DNA of 59,803 nt from Methanothermococcus sp. (GTDB lineage: Archaea > AGJL01 > Methanococci > Methanococcales > Methanococcaceae): the NCBI RefSeq assembly GCF_015523155.1, contig NZ_WAKW01000012.1, forward strand, positions 1 to 59,803, in the 5' to 3' direction. Under the pieces are notes generated by a model, which saw nothing but the letters and a program-made list of their open reading frames with translations, had not been told where the DNA came from and did not search any database. Position numbers and translations under genes: made by a program. This document shows, one piece after another, positions 1 to 10,392 of the stretch (position 1 is its first letter; every line of letters starts with the position of its first letter).

Positions 1-95
1 AAAAGAGGAATATATAGTTTCTTCGGAGCTTTAAAACAGATTCAGAGATAAATTATACTTCCTTAACTAACTTCTATTACTCGAATTTATCTGGG

Positions 96-107
96 TATAT
101 ATATTTA
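96..107 (+). promoter_or_regulatory. Putative TATA box of the fae-hps gene
   Basis: An alternating TATATATATT stretch lies about 90 bases before the Fae-Hps start codon, in otherwise AT-rich DNA with no gene. It is a plausible archaeal TATA element giving a leader of roughly 65 bases. No BRE or transcription start can be proved from the sequence, and the left edge of the window may hide other elements. Confidence 0.35.
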
Positions 108-192
108 TTAATATTTGGTATTGTATGTAATTCCTATCTTAGACACACTCTTTCATCAGAAAACATATAAAAAATGAATTAGCGATGATATT

Positions 193-1353
193 ATGATAAA
201 ATTTGGTGAAGCAGTTCTTGGAAAAAATTTAAAGGCAGTTGTTAATGTTATTATTGGAAAAGGAAGTGAAATGGATATTGCTTTCACAAACGCATTAACC
301 AGAACACCATCTCCAATATTTGCAAATTTAAGAGATAATTTAATTGTGAAACCATTATCTATTGTGGTTCCAAGACATGATATCAAGAATGAAATTCAGG
401 ATGAGCTCCTATATGGAGTAATTCAATACGGCGTGGCAAAGGCGGTGGCAGATTTAGACCTTGACGAAGACTTAAAGGCAGTAATTACTGTTTCAGTTCC
501 AGATGTTCCCTATACTACATTAAATAAAAGAAAGTTGTTTCATTATTACTATGGTGCAACAAAACTTGCCATCACCAGAGCTCTGAATGAATATCCATCG
601 AAAGAAAAAATAAAAAAAGAAAAATACAGAGCTCTACATCCATTAGTAGGATTCAGAGATATTAGGTTAGAAAGACCGCCATATTTACAGGTTGCTCTGG
701 ATGTTCCCACAATTGAAAATATGGAATTTATAATCGAATCCCTTCCAAAAAGTGATAGGATATTAATTGAGGCAGGAACCCCCCTTATTAAAAAATACGG
801 CATCGAAGTTATAGAACATATAAGGGAGCTCTACGATGGATACATTGTGGCAGATTTAAAAACACTTGATACCGGCAGGATAGAGGTTAGAATGGCTTTT
901 GAATGCACAGCAAATGCAGTGGTTTTAAGTGGTGTTGCCCCAAAAGCCACAATTTTAAAAGGTATTCATGAATGTGAAAAATGCGGAATAATGAGTTATT
1001 TGGATACAATAAATATGGATGACCCATTAAAATTATACAGCTCTTTGGAGATAAAACCGGATGTTTTAATGGTACATAGGGGTATTGATGAGGAAACATT
1101 TAATAAAGATAGGATAAATATATTCAATACAAACAATGAAAAGATGAAAAAATTAATACTGGGAGTTGCCGGTGGAGTTTCAATGGATAGCATCGATGAA
1201 TTAAAAACCAAATATGACATCTTGGTTGTTGGAAGGGGAATTACAAAATCAAGAGACCCTGGAAGAGTTGCTAGGGCAATTGTAAATAAATTGGGTGACG
1301 ATATAGAGCAGTATAGATTGTATTTAGATGAGGATGAGGATATTGATTTATAA
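193..1353 (+). CDS. fae-hps: Bifunctional formaldehyde-activating enzyme / 3-hexulose-6-phosphate synthase
   Basis: This is a 386-residue fusion. Residues 1 to about 160 are the Fae domain (starts MIKFGEAVLG), which condenses formaldehyde with tetrahydromethanopterin. Residues about 165-386 are a hexulose-6-phosphate synthase TIM barrel with the DxKxxD active-site motif DLKTLD at 221-226. In archaea lacking the oxidative pentose phosphate pathway the Hps half runs in reverse, releasing formaldehyde and ribulose 5-phosphate from hexulose 6-phosphate, and Fae captures the formaldehyde. The full-length two-domain architecture is clear. The gene stands alone with its own AT-rich upstream region. 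Confidence 0.95.
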   Translation: MIKFGEAVLGKNLKAVVNVIIGKGSEMDIAFTNALTRTPSPIFANLRDNLIVKPLSIVVPRHDIKNEIQDELLYGVIQYGVAKAVADLDLDEDLKAVITVSVPDVPYTTLNKRKLFHYYYGATKLAITRALNEYPSKEKIKKEKYRALHPLVGFRDIRLERPPYLQVALDVPTIENMEFIIESLPKSDRILIEAGTPLIKKYGIEVIEHIRELYDGYIVADLKTLDTGRIEVRMAFECTANAVVLSGVAPKATILKGIHECEKCGIMSYLDTINMDDPLKLYSSLEIKPDVLMVHRGIDEETFNKDRINIFNTNNEKMKKLILGVAGGVSMDSIDELKTKYDILVVGRGITKSRDPGRVARAIVNKLGDDIEQYRLYLDEDEDIDL

Positions 1354-1511
1354 ATATAATAATTTAATACTTTACTTTTAGGTTGGTTTAGGAGCTCCTG
1401 TGGTGAAAGGATGGATATTGATGAAGTGTTATCTTATCTATTTTACTTCTAAAAAGGAGAATTTTAATAAAACTAAACACTATGAAACAAGATTGGAATA
1501 GAGGGAAAATA

Positions 1512-1862
1512 ATGACTATTAGTGTTGATTATGATTTTGAAAATGATGACTTATTTATATATAAAAAAGGTGCAAAATCAAAAGAGACTCTTGATTTAGA
1601 TGATGTTTTATTGGATTTTGATAATGAAGGCATTGTGGGAATTGAAATATTAGATGCGTCAAAAATGTTTAAAGTCGATAAATACGATTTGTTAAAAAAT
1701 TTAATTAAATTTGAAGCTGTAATTAAAATAACGAAGGATGTAATTAAATTAAATATGAAATTGGAAGTATTGAAAAGAAATAAAGGGATAGTTAGGGAAT
1801 CTACCTTAAAAGGTTTAAATTATACTGGATTAAATGAGGGAAAAATGGAAATTGCTTGTTAA
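1512..1862 (+). CDS. DUF2283-like small protein
   Basis: This is a 116-residue acidic protein. The N-terminal 50 residues (VDYDFENDDLFIY, then alternating hydrophobic strands ending GIEILDAS) match the DUF2283 pattern seen in many small prokaryotic proteins of unknown function. The C-terminal half is Lys-rich and not recognised. The start at 1512 is preferred over an in-frame ATG at 1482 because GAGGG sits 8 bases before it. It is flanked by fae-hps and the CobT-like gene with no evident functional link. Confidence 0.7.
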   Translation: MTISVDYDFENDDLFIYKKGAKSKETLDLDDVLLDFDNEGIVGIEILDASKMFKVDKYDLLKNLIKFEAVIKITKDVIKLNMKLEVLKRNKGIVRESTLKGLNYTGLNEGKMEIAC

Positions 1863-1909
1863 TAAAAAACTCTTTGAGTTTTAATTAAAAAAAGAAAAAG
1901 CGTGAAAAT

Positions 1910-2980
1910 ATGCCTATAATCTCTGTAAATGATAATAATGGATTTTTAGATAAGATAAAAAATAAAAAAGTCCAATTTTCTTGTGTAATTTCATCAATAG
2001 AAACTACAAAATACATTCCAATATCGGGAGTTAATAAAAGTGTAATTGAATACACGCCAGCCGCAGATATGGAGCTCGTAGTATTAGGTAAGAGTATATC
2101 CATATCAACACCGCCGATAGATGCCACAGGATGCCCAAGCCCAGCCACCATAACAAGGGCAAATGTTGATTTAAAAAATATCCCTGTTTTAACAATAGAT
2201 GCGGGAAGTGCTGTAAAACCAAAAATACCCTACATTTCTGTGGATGAAAAACCAACAGGGGATATTTACAAAGGTAAGGCCATGGACAATTCAAAGGAAT
2301 TATTTAAAATGGGGGAAATAATTGGAAAAAATTTAACATGCGACGTTCTTATAATTGGTGAAAGTGTCCCCGGCGGAACAACCACAGCTTTGGGAGTATT
2401 GCTTGGATTGGGATATGATGCAAAGGACAAAATAAGCTCCGGCTCTGTTGAAAATCCAAAGGAATTAAAATTAAATGTTGTTGAAAATGGTTTAAAATCT
2501 GCAAAATCAAAGGATGTATTCGATGTCCTAAATGCAGTTGGAGATAAGATGATGCCTGTTGTTGCAGGAATGGCATTCTCATCAGCTAAACAGGAAAAAC
2601 CTGTAATATTGGCAGGTGGAACCCAAATGGCTTCCGTGCTTTCCGTGATAAACGAAATAGATAAAAACCATATAAAAGAAAATATATTAAAATCAGGATT
2701 AATATCAATAGGAACAACAGAATTTGTTTTAAATGACAAAAACGCGGATTTAAAGGGAATTGTTGAGCAAATAGATGAGAATGTGCCCATATTTGCATCA
2801 AAATTTAACTACGATAAATCAGATATTGAGGGTTTAAAATCATACTGCAAAGGTTCTGTAAAAGAGGGAGTAGGAGCCGGGGGAATTTCAGTATATTCTT
2901 ATACAAATGGGTTAAATCCTGATGAAGTAAGGGAGTATGTTGAGAGAAATTATCATAAATGGTTTAATGAAGATAAATAA
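1910..2980 (+). CDS. cobT: Nicotinate mononucleotide-dependent phosphoribosyltransferase (archaeal CobT-like)
   Basis: This 356-residue protein belongs to the archaeal CobT-related family (TIGR00303/UPF0284). Glycine-rich segments (DATGCPSPATITRANVD near residue 65, VLTIDAGSA, GESVPGGTTTALGVLLGLG near 150, and VILAGGTQMASVL near 240) form the nucleotide-binding core. The family is expected to transfer ribose phosphate from NaMN to the lower-ligand base of the cobamide used by methanogen methyltransferases. Substrate detail is inferred from family. The GTGAAAA site before the ATG supports the start. Confidence 0.85.
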   Translation: MPIISVNDNNGFLDKIKNKKVQFSCVISSIETTKYIPISGVNKSVIEYTPAADMELVVLGKSISISTPPIDATGCPSPATITRANVDLKNIPVLTIDAGSAVKPKIPYISVDEKPTGDIYKGKAMDNSKELFKMGEIIGKNLTCDVLIIGESVPGGTTTALGVLLGLGYDAKDKISSGSVENPKELKLNVVENGLKSAKSKDVFDVLNAVGDKMMPVVAGMAFSSAKQEKPVILAGGTQMASVLSVINEIDKNHIKENILKSGLISIGTTEFVLNDKNADLKGIVEQIDENVPIFASKFNYDKSDIEGLKSYCKGSVKEGVGAGGISVYSYTNGLNPDEVREYVERNYHKWFNEDK

Positions 2981-3103
2981 TATTTAGTAATAGCATGAGC
3001 TCACAAAATTGAAAAAACTTGGGAATAAAAGGACATGAAAAAGAAACCAAAAAAATATAAAATAAATGAAAAATATAAATATATAAAATATATAGGTGGT
3101 AGC

Positions 3104-3547
3104 ATGAAAACAAAAGTAATAGTTTTATCAGAGGATGCAAAAACATCTCCTTCAAGACTATTTAGGTTTTTAAATTCATTGGATTACGATATAAAAGTTA
3201 AAGAAACATGTTTTGGGGCATATATTGAAGGAGAAGATGAAGTTGTTGATAAAATAGCGAATATGGTTAGAAACCTTGAAAAAAATAAAATATTCTGTAA
3301 AGATAGGGGATTTCCAATATGGGATAAGAGAAGATGTAGGGCATTCAGAAAAGGAGGTCCAAGGGAAGGATTTCACCAGCTTGAAGCAGAGCAGAAGGCA
3401 TTGGAATTAATTTCAAAAGGTTTGGAAGAGGTTGAAAAAGGGGAAGAACTAAATATTGAAGAAATCGACAGCAAATATAATTCCATATTGGAAAAAGATA
3501 AAAAACTTGATATTAATAAATTTAAGGAGATTGCTGATAGATTATAA
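3104..3547 (+). CDS. Methanogenesis marker protein 6
   Basis: This is a 147-residue protein. Residues 1-100 contain the features of methanogenesis marker 6: VLSEDAKTSPSRLFRFL, the Cys in KETCFGAYIEG, and the basic RRCRAFRKGGPREGFHQLE stretch. This family is almost confined to methanogens and its function is not established, although its distribution suggests a role around methyl-coenzyme M reductase. The start at 3104 follows GGTGG by 4 bases. An upstream in-frame ATG at 3035 would add a Lys-rich, low-complexity 23 residues without a ribosome binding site. Confidence 0.75.
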   Translation: MKTKVIVLSEDAKTSPSRLFRFLNSLDYDIKVKETCFGAYIEGEDEVVDKIANMVRNLEKNKIFCKDRGFPIWDKRRCRAFRKGGPREGFHQLEAEQKALELISKGLEEVEKGEELNIEEIDSKYNSILEKDKKLDINKFKEIADRL

Positions 3548-3636
3548 GTTATATCTTTAATTTTTATCTTTTATCTTATTTATTATCATTTTATTTTAAA
3601 ATTATTATTTATTTCATTTTGAATGGTGTTTTTTTG

Positions 3637-4035
3637 ATGGGATATAAGTATAAAAAAGGTTCCAATTTTGAAAGAGAGCTCAAAAAAATGTTTGAAAATA
3701 AAGGGTTTGCAGTGGTTAGAAGTGCTGGAAGTCATGGTATTGATTTAATTGTAGGAAAAAGAGGAAAAATTTACGTATTTGAATGCAAAACCACATCAAA
3801 AGAGAAATTCTACATCTCAAAGGAGGATGTGGATAAACTTATAAATTTTTCAGAAACTTTCGGAGCTCACCCATATATTGCATTGAAAATGAATGGAAAA
3901 ATTTTGTTTATAAATCCCCATCTTTTAACAACCTCTGGAAAAAACTATTCATTGGATTATTACAAAATATGCCCCATCGCTACGGATTTTAAAGAGCTAA
4001 TAGGGGAAGGAAAGCAGATGAAATTTATTATTTAA
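3637..4035 (+). CDS. hjc: Holliday junction resolvase Hjc
   Basis: This 132-residue archaeal Hjc is a homodimeric endonuclease that resolves four-way DNA junctions in recombination and repair. The PD-(D/E)xK nuclease core is visible: an N-terminal Glu helix (GSNFERELKKMF), GSHGIDLIV with the catalytic Asp, and VFECKTT with the Glu-x-Lys pair. The ATG at 3637 follows GGTG at 3625-3628 by 8 bases; an in-frame TTG at 3619 precedes that site and is unlikely. The 3' end overlaps the convergent AMP phosphorylase gene by 4 bases. Confidence 0.93.
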   Translation: MGYKYKKGSNFERELKKMFENKGFAVVRSAGSHGIDLIVGKRGKIYVFECKTTSKEKFYISKEDVDKLINFSETFGAHPYIALKMNGKILFINPHLLTTSGKNYSLDYYKICPIATDFKELIGEGKQMKFII

Positions 4036-5543
4036 AATCTGCTAATTCTTTTAAGAAGCATACCTTCAACTCTCACGGGGTATGTTCTTCTTGCAAGATT
4101 AACTGCGGCATTCAATCTCTCCTCTGAGCTCGAATAAATTGTATATAGCACATCCCCTTTTTCTACCTTATTTCCTGTTTTTGCATGTAGGAGAACTCCT
4201 GCCTTTTTATCCTTCGGAGCTCCTGCTTCCTTTGCCACATTTGTAATTAATTTATTTGATATTTTTGTTACATATCCGCTGTCCGGAGAAACTACCTCCG
4301 CAGTAAAATTTCCCACTTCAATCTCATCAGGTTTTGTTTCTTTTCCACCTTGTTCAGTTATTATCTCATTAAATTTTTCCAATGCTTTCCCAGATGAGAG
4401 AATCTCCCATGCCACCTCATTGCCCTTTCCAGGTTGTGCCGCCCCTCCAAGTTCCAATAAAACCCCTGCAAGAGAAGTGGCTTTTTCAACTAAACTCTTT
4501 GGTGCCGATTCAGGATCATTTAATGCCATTAACGCTTCCCTTGCTTCAAGTGCAGGCCCTATTGCCCTACCTATTGGCTGCCCCCCATATGTTAGAACAC
4601 ACTCAACACGAATTCCAAGTAAATCACCGAGCTCTATAAATTTCCTTGCAAGTTGATTTCCTTCTTTTTCATTTTTTATCTTTACACCATATCCAATGGG
4701 GATATCTATTACAGTATAATTTATACCTGTTGCAATCTTTTTAGCCATAACACTTGCCAATAATTGAGGTTTTGGGTCTATTGCCAATGGTCTCTCCACA
4801 TTTATTATAATATCATCCGCAGGTGCAAGATTTACCGCACCACCCCAGACCAAACATCCATTTGTGGCTTTCACCACTCTTTTTATTTCCTCTGCATTTA
4901 AATTTACATTTGCAAGCACTTCCACAACATCCGCTGTCCCCGCTGCTGAGGTAATTGCCCTTGATGAAGTTTTTGGAATGGTAATTCCAGCTGACGCCAC
5001 TATTGGAATGGTTAGAAGAGCATATTTATTTCCAGGAACTCCACCTATACTATGGACATCTACAACAGGACTACTTTCCCATTCAAGTTTCTCTCCAGTT
5101 TCTGCCATTCTCTTAGTCATTTCGACAATTTCATTTGTTTCCAATCCATTTATATAGGTGGAAACCACAAATGCAGATAGTTCAATATTTGACAGTTTTC
5201 TTGACACTATCTCATCTACTATCGTATGTATCTCATGAGGTTTTAATATCTGACCCTCCATTTTTTTCTTAATATAGTTTAAAGATATTGGTTTTTGAGC
5301 GTGTCTTATCCTAACCTCTTCACCTTCCTTTAAAGGTACAGGTACAGATTTGCTAATGCCAATTTCCCCCACATTCACCATTGTTTTTGTTGAGTATAAC
5401 GTCCCTATAAAAGAGCCCCCCGATGTTTCTATTAGAACTCTATCGTGGGGATAATATGCAGTTCCCTTTAAATCCTTCTCATTTGCAATAATTGCGTTGG
5501 TTTCTAAATCTAAGTCTAAATATCTTACTTTTAAAAATAGCAT
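4032..5543 (-). CDS. deoA: AMP phosphorylase
   Basis: This 503-residue protein belongs to the thymidine phosphorylase-like archaeal AMP phosphorylase family. It phosphorolyses AMP (also CMP and UMP) to the free base and ribose 1,5-bisphosphate, the first step of the nucleotide salvage route that feeds type III RuBisCO. About 85 N-terminal residues form the extra archaeal domain. The phosphorylase core follows with DVHSIGGVPGNKYALL (near 163-178) and KTSSRAITSAAGTADVVE. The C-terminal alpha/beta region carries VLLHAKTGNKVEKGD. GAGGGA lies 5 bases before the ATG. No other gene of this pathway is in the window. Confidence 0.92.
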   Translation of the reverse strand: MLFLKVRYLDLDLETNAIIANEKDLKGTAYYPHDRVLIETSGGSFIGTLYSTKTMVNVGEIGISKSVPVPLKEGEEVRIRHAQKPISLNYIKKKMEGQILKPHEIHTIVDEIVSRKLSNIELSAFVVSTYINGLETNEIVEMTKRMAETGEKLEWESSPVVDVHSIGGVPGNKYALLTIPIVASAGITIPKTSSRAITSAAGTADVVEVLANVNLNAEEIKRVVKATNGCLVWGGAVNLAPADDIIINVERPLAIDPKPQLLASVMAKKIATGINYTVIDIPIGYGVKIKNEKEGNQLARKFIELGDLLGIRVECVLTYGGQPIGRAIGPALEAREALMALNDPESAPKSLVEKATSLAGVLLELGGAAQPGKGNEVAWEILSSGKALEKFNEIITEQGGKETKPDEIEVGNFTAEVVSPDSGYVTKISNKLITNVAKEAGAPKDKKAGVLLHAKTGNKVEKGDVLYTIYSSSEERLNAAVNLARRTYPVRVEGMLLKRISRF

Positions 5544-5651
5544 AATTTCCCTCCATAGTACCTTAATAACTTATATCTATACAATGTAGATTATAAAAAA
5601 TTAGATAAGTTTTATAAAATAAAATTATAGTATAATTATTTATAATTTTTA

Positions 5652-7679
5652 TTAGCAGATTTTACTTCCAACTGGAACATCCTTATCTGGTGTTAAAAGA
5701 GCTACAACTTCGTCCCCTGCGGCTAAAACCATACCCTGTGATTCTACACCGCATAATTTAGCAGGTTTTAAGTTACACAATAATACGATTTTTTTACCCA
5801 CGAGCTCCGCTGGTTCATAGTGTCCTTTTATACCTGCAACAACCTGTCTTTTTTCATCACCAATATCTACAATCAATTTTAACAATTTTTTGGATTTAGG
5901 AACTTCCTCAGCTTCTAAAATCTGTGCAACTCTCAACTCAATTTTAGCAAAGTCATCAATACTTATTAAATCCATAGAATCACCTTTTTCATTTCTTTTT
6001 ATTTTATTTTTTTCTTTCCTCTTTTCATTAGCATCTTCTGATTTTAATAGTTTTTCTTTAACCATCTTGATTTGGTCATCTTCAATTTTTGTAAATACAA
6101 CCTTCGGCTTTTTCAAATCATTTCCTCTAATTTCCAAATCAAGTTCTTCATTCATTAAATCAAGAAGTTTCATGGTTTTATTTGGCATAAATGGATAAAG
6201 CAAATAGGTTATATGCTTTACAACCACTGCACAGGTGTATAATATTTCTTTTAACCTGTTTTCATCCTCAACAGTCCAAGGCTCCATCTTCTGGAAGTAA
6301 TTATTCCCCTCTTTTGCAAGATGAATAATATCCATTATGGCGTCCTTAAAGTTAAATTCCATTATGTGTTTATCAACCTTTTCAACAGTTTCTTTACATT
6401 TGTTTATCAATTCTTTATCTTCATCTTTGAGATTTTCCTCATCAACAACAGGAATTGCCTTAAATTTCCTGTGTGAAAATACAAGAGCTCGGTGTGTGAA
6501 GTTTCCAATGATGGCAATTAACTCTGTATTTATCCTCTTCTGGAATTCATCAAATGAGAAATCACAGTCCCTATTTAATGGTGCATTTACCATTAAGAAA
6601 TATCTTAAATAATCGGAATCAAAATATTTAACAAAATCATCTACCCAAACAACCCATTTTTTACTAGTGCTCATCTTTCTTCCTTCAAGTGTTAAATAAC
6701 CACCGCTTATCACCGATGAAGGAAGGTTATATTCACCATTGGCAATTAACATACCTGGCCAGAATACCGAGTGATGAACTGTTATGTCCTTTCCAATAAA
6801 ATGCCATATTTTTACATCTTTTGTATTGTAGTTGTTGTTTTCATTTTCATTGCTGTCTTTTTTTAACCAATAATCTCTCCAAACATCTCCCAACTGCTTG
6901 GTAAATGAAATATAGCCAATTGGTGCCTCCAACCATACATACATTACTTGGTTTTCGCTGTCAGGTATTGGAACACCCCATTTTATATCCCTTGAAATAT
7001 CCCAGTCATGGAGCTCATTTATCCAACTGTATGCCATGTTCTTAACATGCTCAGGCATATCGGAGCTCTCAACATATTTTCTTAAATCGTCGGATAATGC
7101 ACTTAATTTAAAGAACCTATGGGTTGTTTTTCGGAGCTCCGGTGTGGTGTTGCAATTTATACAGTATGGATTTATGAGCTCCGTTGGTTCAAGGTGTCTT
7201 CCACAAACTTCACAGTGGTCTCCTCTCGCCTCACCACCGCAGAAGGGGCATGTTCCTTCCACATATCTATCTGCCAAAAATCTATCACATTTAGGGCAGT
7301 AGAATTGTTCTATCTCTTTTTCATAAATGTATCCATTTTCTTTAAGTTTTAAATAAAATTCCTGAGCTGTTTCTATATGGATATCGCTGTGAGTTTTTCC
7401 GTAGCTGTCAAACTCTACATTTAAATTGTCTAAATCTCTCTTTATCTCATTGTGGTATTTATTTACAATATCCTCAGGTTTTACGCCTTCTTTTTCTGCT
7501 GTAAGGGTGATAGGAACACCGTGGTTATCTGTTCCACCAACATGGATTACATCCTTTCCTTTTAACTTTAAGTATTTTTTCATGATGTCAGCAGGAATAT
7601 ATGTGCTTCTCGCATGTCCTAAATGAAGAGGTCCATTTGTATATGCCAAAGCTGTTGTTAATAGGTATTTTTCACTCAT
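5652..7679 (-). CDS. metG: Methionyl-tRNA synthetase
   Basis: This 675-residue class I aminoacyl-tRNA synthetase has the HIGH-type signature GPLHLGHAR near the N terminus. Zn-knuckle cysteine pairs follow (CPKC, CPFCGG, CEVC, CINC, about residues 130-185), then GRKMSTSKK near 333-341. About 110 C-terminal residues form an EMAPII/Arc1p-type tRNA-binding domain ([17 protein letters not shown]). A Lys/Glu-rich linker separates the catalytic and tRNA-binding parts. The start at 7679 is chosen because GAGGGA precedes it; the longer reading frame adds 13 residues upstream without a site. Confidence 0.96.
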   Translation of the reverse strand: MSEKYLLTTALAYTNGPLHLGHARSTYIPADIMKKYLKLKGKDVIHVGGTDNHGVPITLTAEKEGVKPEDIVNKYHNEIKRDLDNLNVEFDSYGKTHSDIHIETAQEFYLKLKENGYIYEKEIEQFYCPKCDRFLADRYVEGTCPFCGGEARGDHCEVCGRHLEPTELINPYCINCNTTPELRKTTHRFFKLSALSDDLRKYVESSDMPEHVKNMAYSWINELHDWDISRDIKWGVPIPDSENQVMYVWLEAPIGYISFTKQLGDVWRDYWLKKDSNENENNNYNTKDVKIWHFIGKDITVHHSVFWPGMLIANGEYNLPSSVISGGYLTLEGRKMSTSKKWVVWVDDFVKYFDSDYLRYFLMVNAPLNRDCDFSFDEFQKRINTELIAIIGNFTHRALVFSHRKFKAIPVVDEENLKDEDKELINKCKETVEKVDKHIMEFNFKDAIMDIIHLAKEGNNYFQKMEPWTVEDENRLKEILYTCAVVVKHITYLLYPFMPNKTMKLLDLMNEELDLEIRGNDLKKPKVVFTKIEDDQIKMVKEKLLKSEDANEKRKEKNKIKRNEKGDSMDLISIDDFAKIELRVAQILEAEEVPKSKKLLKLIVDIGDEKRQVVAGIKGHYEPAELVGKKIVLLCNLKPAKLCGVESQGMVLAAGDEVVALLTPDKDVPVGSKIC

Positions 7680-7725
7680 GATTTCCCTCTTTAATGTTAT
7701 TAGATTTAAAATTATCAATTAGGTA

Positions 7726-9486
7726 TCATTGATTACATATTAATTTATTTACCATTTTATCTTGACGATTTTTTAAATTATTAGGTGTCCATTCGTTATA
7801 TCCTATTACTTCTTCATACATGAAATCAAAAATTCCAAATCCTCTTTTTCTCTGCAATTCTCTTAATTTTTCTATTTTTTCTCTAAAATTATAATTTTTA
7901 AGTGATGAATTCTTTTTACCACTAATTAGCACTAAATTTGCCAGTTTATCCGTCCAATATTCTCTTTCTTCTTTTGAAAAATCCCTTACCCACTGACTAT
8001 TTTCTTTTGGTTTTTGTGGTAAAATATGTTCTATTGATATATTTTTAATATTTGATAAATGCACCATGTCATTTTCCATTCTTAAATATGCATATTTCAA
8101 TAATACAAATTTTGCATACCTCTTTTTATATATGTCATCATCATGCAACACTTCTTTTAATTTTTCAGCATCTACTTTAAATATCTCATTATTATTAATA
8201 ACTTCATCGGAACTATTGCTTTCAGCTATTCTTTTTAAAATTTTGTTCATATTTTCTATTCTTTGAGTTGGTGTATATCCTATAATCCAATCACTTGAAA
8301 ATTTGTATTCCAATTTTTTAAGAAATTTTACAAGATTACTTTTAAGTTTTGTTTCGTCTTCTCTCTTTTCAATTCTAAACCTATACCAAAAATACAGCAA
8401 TGGCGGTATCCACTCATCTGATTTAATTCCAATTTTCATTATTGTTATCAAATTTTTATAGCCATTTTCTATTTCAAAATTGTTTAACTCAATAAGTTTA
8501 TTATATATTTCTTTATATTTTTTTAGTAAATCAATAGTTTCTTCCCCCCTTTCTAACATTTTTTTATCATATATTTTTTTAAATTCTTCATATAATGTTT
8601 TTCTTGCTTTTTCTTTTAAGAATATCGTTCTAATAAATGATAGAAATCTATCAAAGTAGTTTTCCCCTATGAGTTCAAAATAATTTTCCAAATCTTCCCA
8701 AATTTTTGCATATTCTTCTCGCTCATTTTCGTTATCTATTTTCCCAATATTTTCTGCCTTTAATATGTCTGCATTAGTCAAAGGAATTCCCCTATTATTC
8801 AATACTGAAAACAATCTAAAAGCATCTGTTAAATTTTCTGTCGATATATACACGAAAACTATATTATTTAATAAAAATCTAATAAATCTATCTATTTTTT
8901 GCTGTTTTTCATCATCTTTAAAAAAGTCATGCATAGTTGATATTGCATTTTTCATATTTGATATTGAAATATTGTTCTCCTCTGTCGAACCATTCATTCT
9001 ATTATTTACATTTATTGTTTCATTATCCAATACAACACAACTTTTTATAAACTCTTCGACATCGTCCCTAATTATATACTTTATTTTTATTCTTTCAGGT
9101 ATATTACCAAATTCATTTTCTTCTTGATATATTAGCTCGTTTAACTGCCTTTTAGCCATTTCGTTGTTAGTTATATCTCTTAAAACAGCCATTAATAACA
9201 TAAGTGTGGTTAATCTTTGCTGACCATCCACTATATCATAAACTATATATCTTATGCCATTATTTTCTTCACTTCTTTTATACAATACCAAAGAGCCTAA
9301 GAAATATTTATCTTCATCATATCCATGATATTCCCCATATTCCTTATAGGCAAACCATAAATCGTCTAATAAATCATTTACATTATCTTCCTTCCATAAA
9401 TAAGGTCTTTGATATTCTGGAATTACAAACCAAAAATCATTGCTAAATAGTCTATTTATATTTACTTCATTAGTTTCTATTCTCAT
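7726..9486 (-). CDS. DUF262/DUF1524 GmrSD-like protein, putative antiviral endonuclease
   Basis: This is a 586-residue protein. The N-terminal DUF262 domain has the ParB-like/nucleotide-binding signature: PEYQRPYLW near residue 25, then YDIVDGQQRLTTLMLL near 85. The C-terminal DUF1524 region carries an HNH-type motif (SIEHILPQKP, then LANLVLISGKKNSSLKN). This GmrS-GmrD fusion layout is known from type IV restriction systems that cut modified phage DNA; that role is inferred from family. It is a single gene between metG and pantoate kinase. Unlike its neighbours it contains no GAGCTC and is very AT-rich, consistent with acquisition. GAGGGG precedes the ATG at 9486. Confidence 0.85.
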   Translation of the reverse strand: MRIETNEVNINRLFSNDFWFVIPEYQRPYLWKEDNVNDLLDDLWFAYKEYGEYHGYDEDKYFLGSLVLYKRSEENNGIRYIVYDIVDGQQRLTTLMLLMAVLRDITNNEMAKRQLNELIYQEENEFGNIPERIKIKYIIRDDVEEFIKSCVVLDNETINVNNRMNGSTEENNISISNMKNAISTMHDFFKDDEKQQKIDRFIRFLLNNIVFVYISTENLTDAFRLFSVLNNRGIPLTNADILKAENIGKIDNENEREEYAKIWEDLENYFELIGENYFDRFLSFIRTIFLKEKARKTLYEEFKKIYDKKMLERGEETIDLLKKYKEIYNKLIELNNFEIENGYKNLITIMKIGIKSDEWIPPLLYFWYRFRIEKREDETKLKSNLVKFLKKLEYKFSSDWIIGYTPTQRIENMNKILKRIAESNSSDEVINNNEIFKVDAEKLKEVLHDDDIYKKRYAKFVLLKYAYLRMENDMVHLSNIKNISIEHILPQKPKENSQWVRDFSKEEREYWTDKLANLVLISGKKNSSLKNYNFREKIEKLRELQRKRGFGIFDFMYEEVIGYNEWTPNNLKNRQDKMVNKLICNQ

Positions 9487-9555
9487 ATTTCCCCTCATTT
9501 AGATAATACCTCATTCTTTAAACTTCTTTATACTGTATTGTATATCTATCAAGCT

Positions 9556-10392
9556 TTACTGATAAATTTTACATACAATAGGATTATTTAATATAGATAA
9601 TACATCATTTAAATCTTTATCCTCACATATACAAAATACAGTATTTCCAAGCATCGCCTGGGAGCTCCCAATAGTAAAACTCAAATCATCACACAATGAT
9701 GTAATTTCATCTGTTGCAAGACCTGTATCCTTTGCAAAGGTGTATGATAAACTCATGAAGTTTTCCAATGTGGGATTTTTTAACAGCTTTTGTAAGAGCT
9801 CATCCGATGTTTTATTTATTTTATCAATCCATTCTATATTGTTGATAATCGTGCCAGTTTCTTTTTTTCCAAGTATTTCAACAACTACATTATAATCATT
9901 GATATTTTTTATATTTATTTTTTCCACATTTATAGGTAGCCCAGGTTTTTTTCTTATTACAAAACCTCTTGTATATTGTGCCACCACATCCCCAAGCCCA
10001 GTTCCGCATTTTACCTCAGCAGTATGTGCAAATTCCAAAACTTTGTCAGGCTCCATGTTGTAAATTTTGCTGAGCTCATGTGATGTCCCCAATGCACAGG
10101 AACCTGATGTGCCCACTCCACATCCCAATGGAAAATCTGATTTATGGATAATGTTGTAATTAAATTTATCCGATTCGTTGTAATTTAGATAATTCAAATA
10201 GTTTTTAATCACTTCAATTGTGGGGCATAATTCTATCTTATCGCCGTTAAAATATACCTCTCCATCTCCCTCAACTATATTTGTATATACTCCTTTATTC
10301 AGTGTAATGCCCGCTCCTGTTGAACCTGTTTTTAATAATTCTTTATCCTTATATATTTTAAAAAAACCAGTAATATGACCCGGTATAAACAT
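9556..10392 (-). CDS. Pantoate kinase (GHMP family)
   Basis: This 278-residue GHMP-superfamily kinase is of the archaeal pantoate kinase type (COG1829). With phosphopantothenate synthetase it replaces bacterial PanC/PanK in coenzyme A synthesis. The hallmark start MFIPGHITGFF, the glycine-rich ATP loop DFPLGCGVGTSGSCALG (near 85-103) and KCGTGLGDVVAQ are all visible. GGGGTG precedes the ATG. The assignment rests on the family-specific N terminus; other GHMP kinases start differently. Confidence 0.88.
   Translation of the reverse strand: MFIPGHITGFFKIYKDKELLKTGSTGAGITLNKGVYTNIVEGDGEVYFNGDKIELCPTIEVIKNYLNYLNYNESDKFNYNIIHKSDFPLGCGVGTSGSCALGTSHELSKIYNMEPDKVLEFAHTAEVKCGTGLGDVVAQYTRGFVIRKKPGLPINVEKINIKNINDYNVVVEILGKKETGTIINNIEWIDKINKTSDELLQKLLKNPTLENFMSLSYTFAKDTGLATDEITSLCDDLSFTIGSSQAMLGNTVFCICEDKDLNDVLSILNNPIVCKIYQ

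Noticed and set aside
1411-1452. Thirteen-codon frame MDIDEVLSYLFYF after a GGTGAAAGG site in the fae-hps/DUF2283 gap
   Set aside because: Good ribosome binding site but too short to support as a gene, with no attenuator-like structure or target gene function that would make it a leader peptide. The GAGCTC palindrome next to it is part of the genome-wide motif.
8783-8790. GGAATTCC as an NrpR-like site
   Set aside because: The half sites touch with no 6-base spacer, and it lies inside the DUF262 coding sequence.
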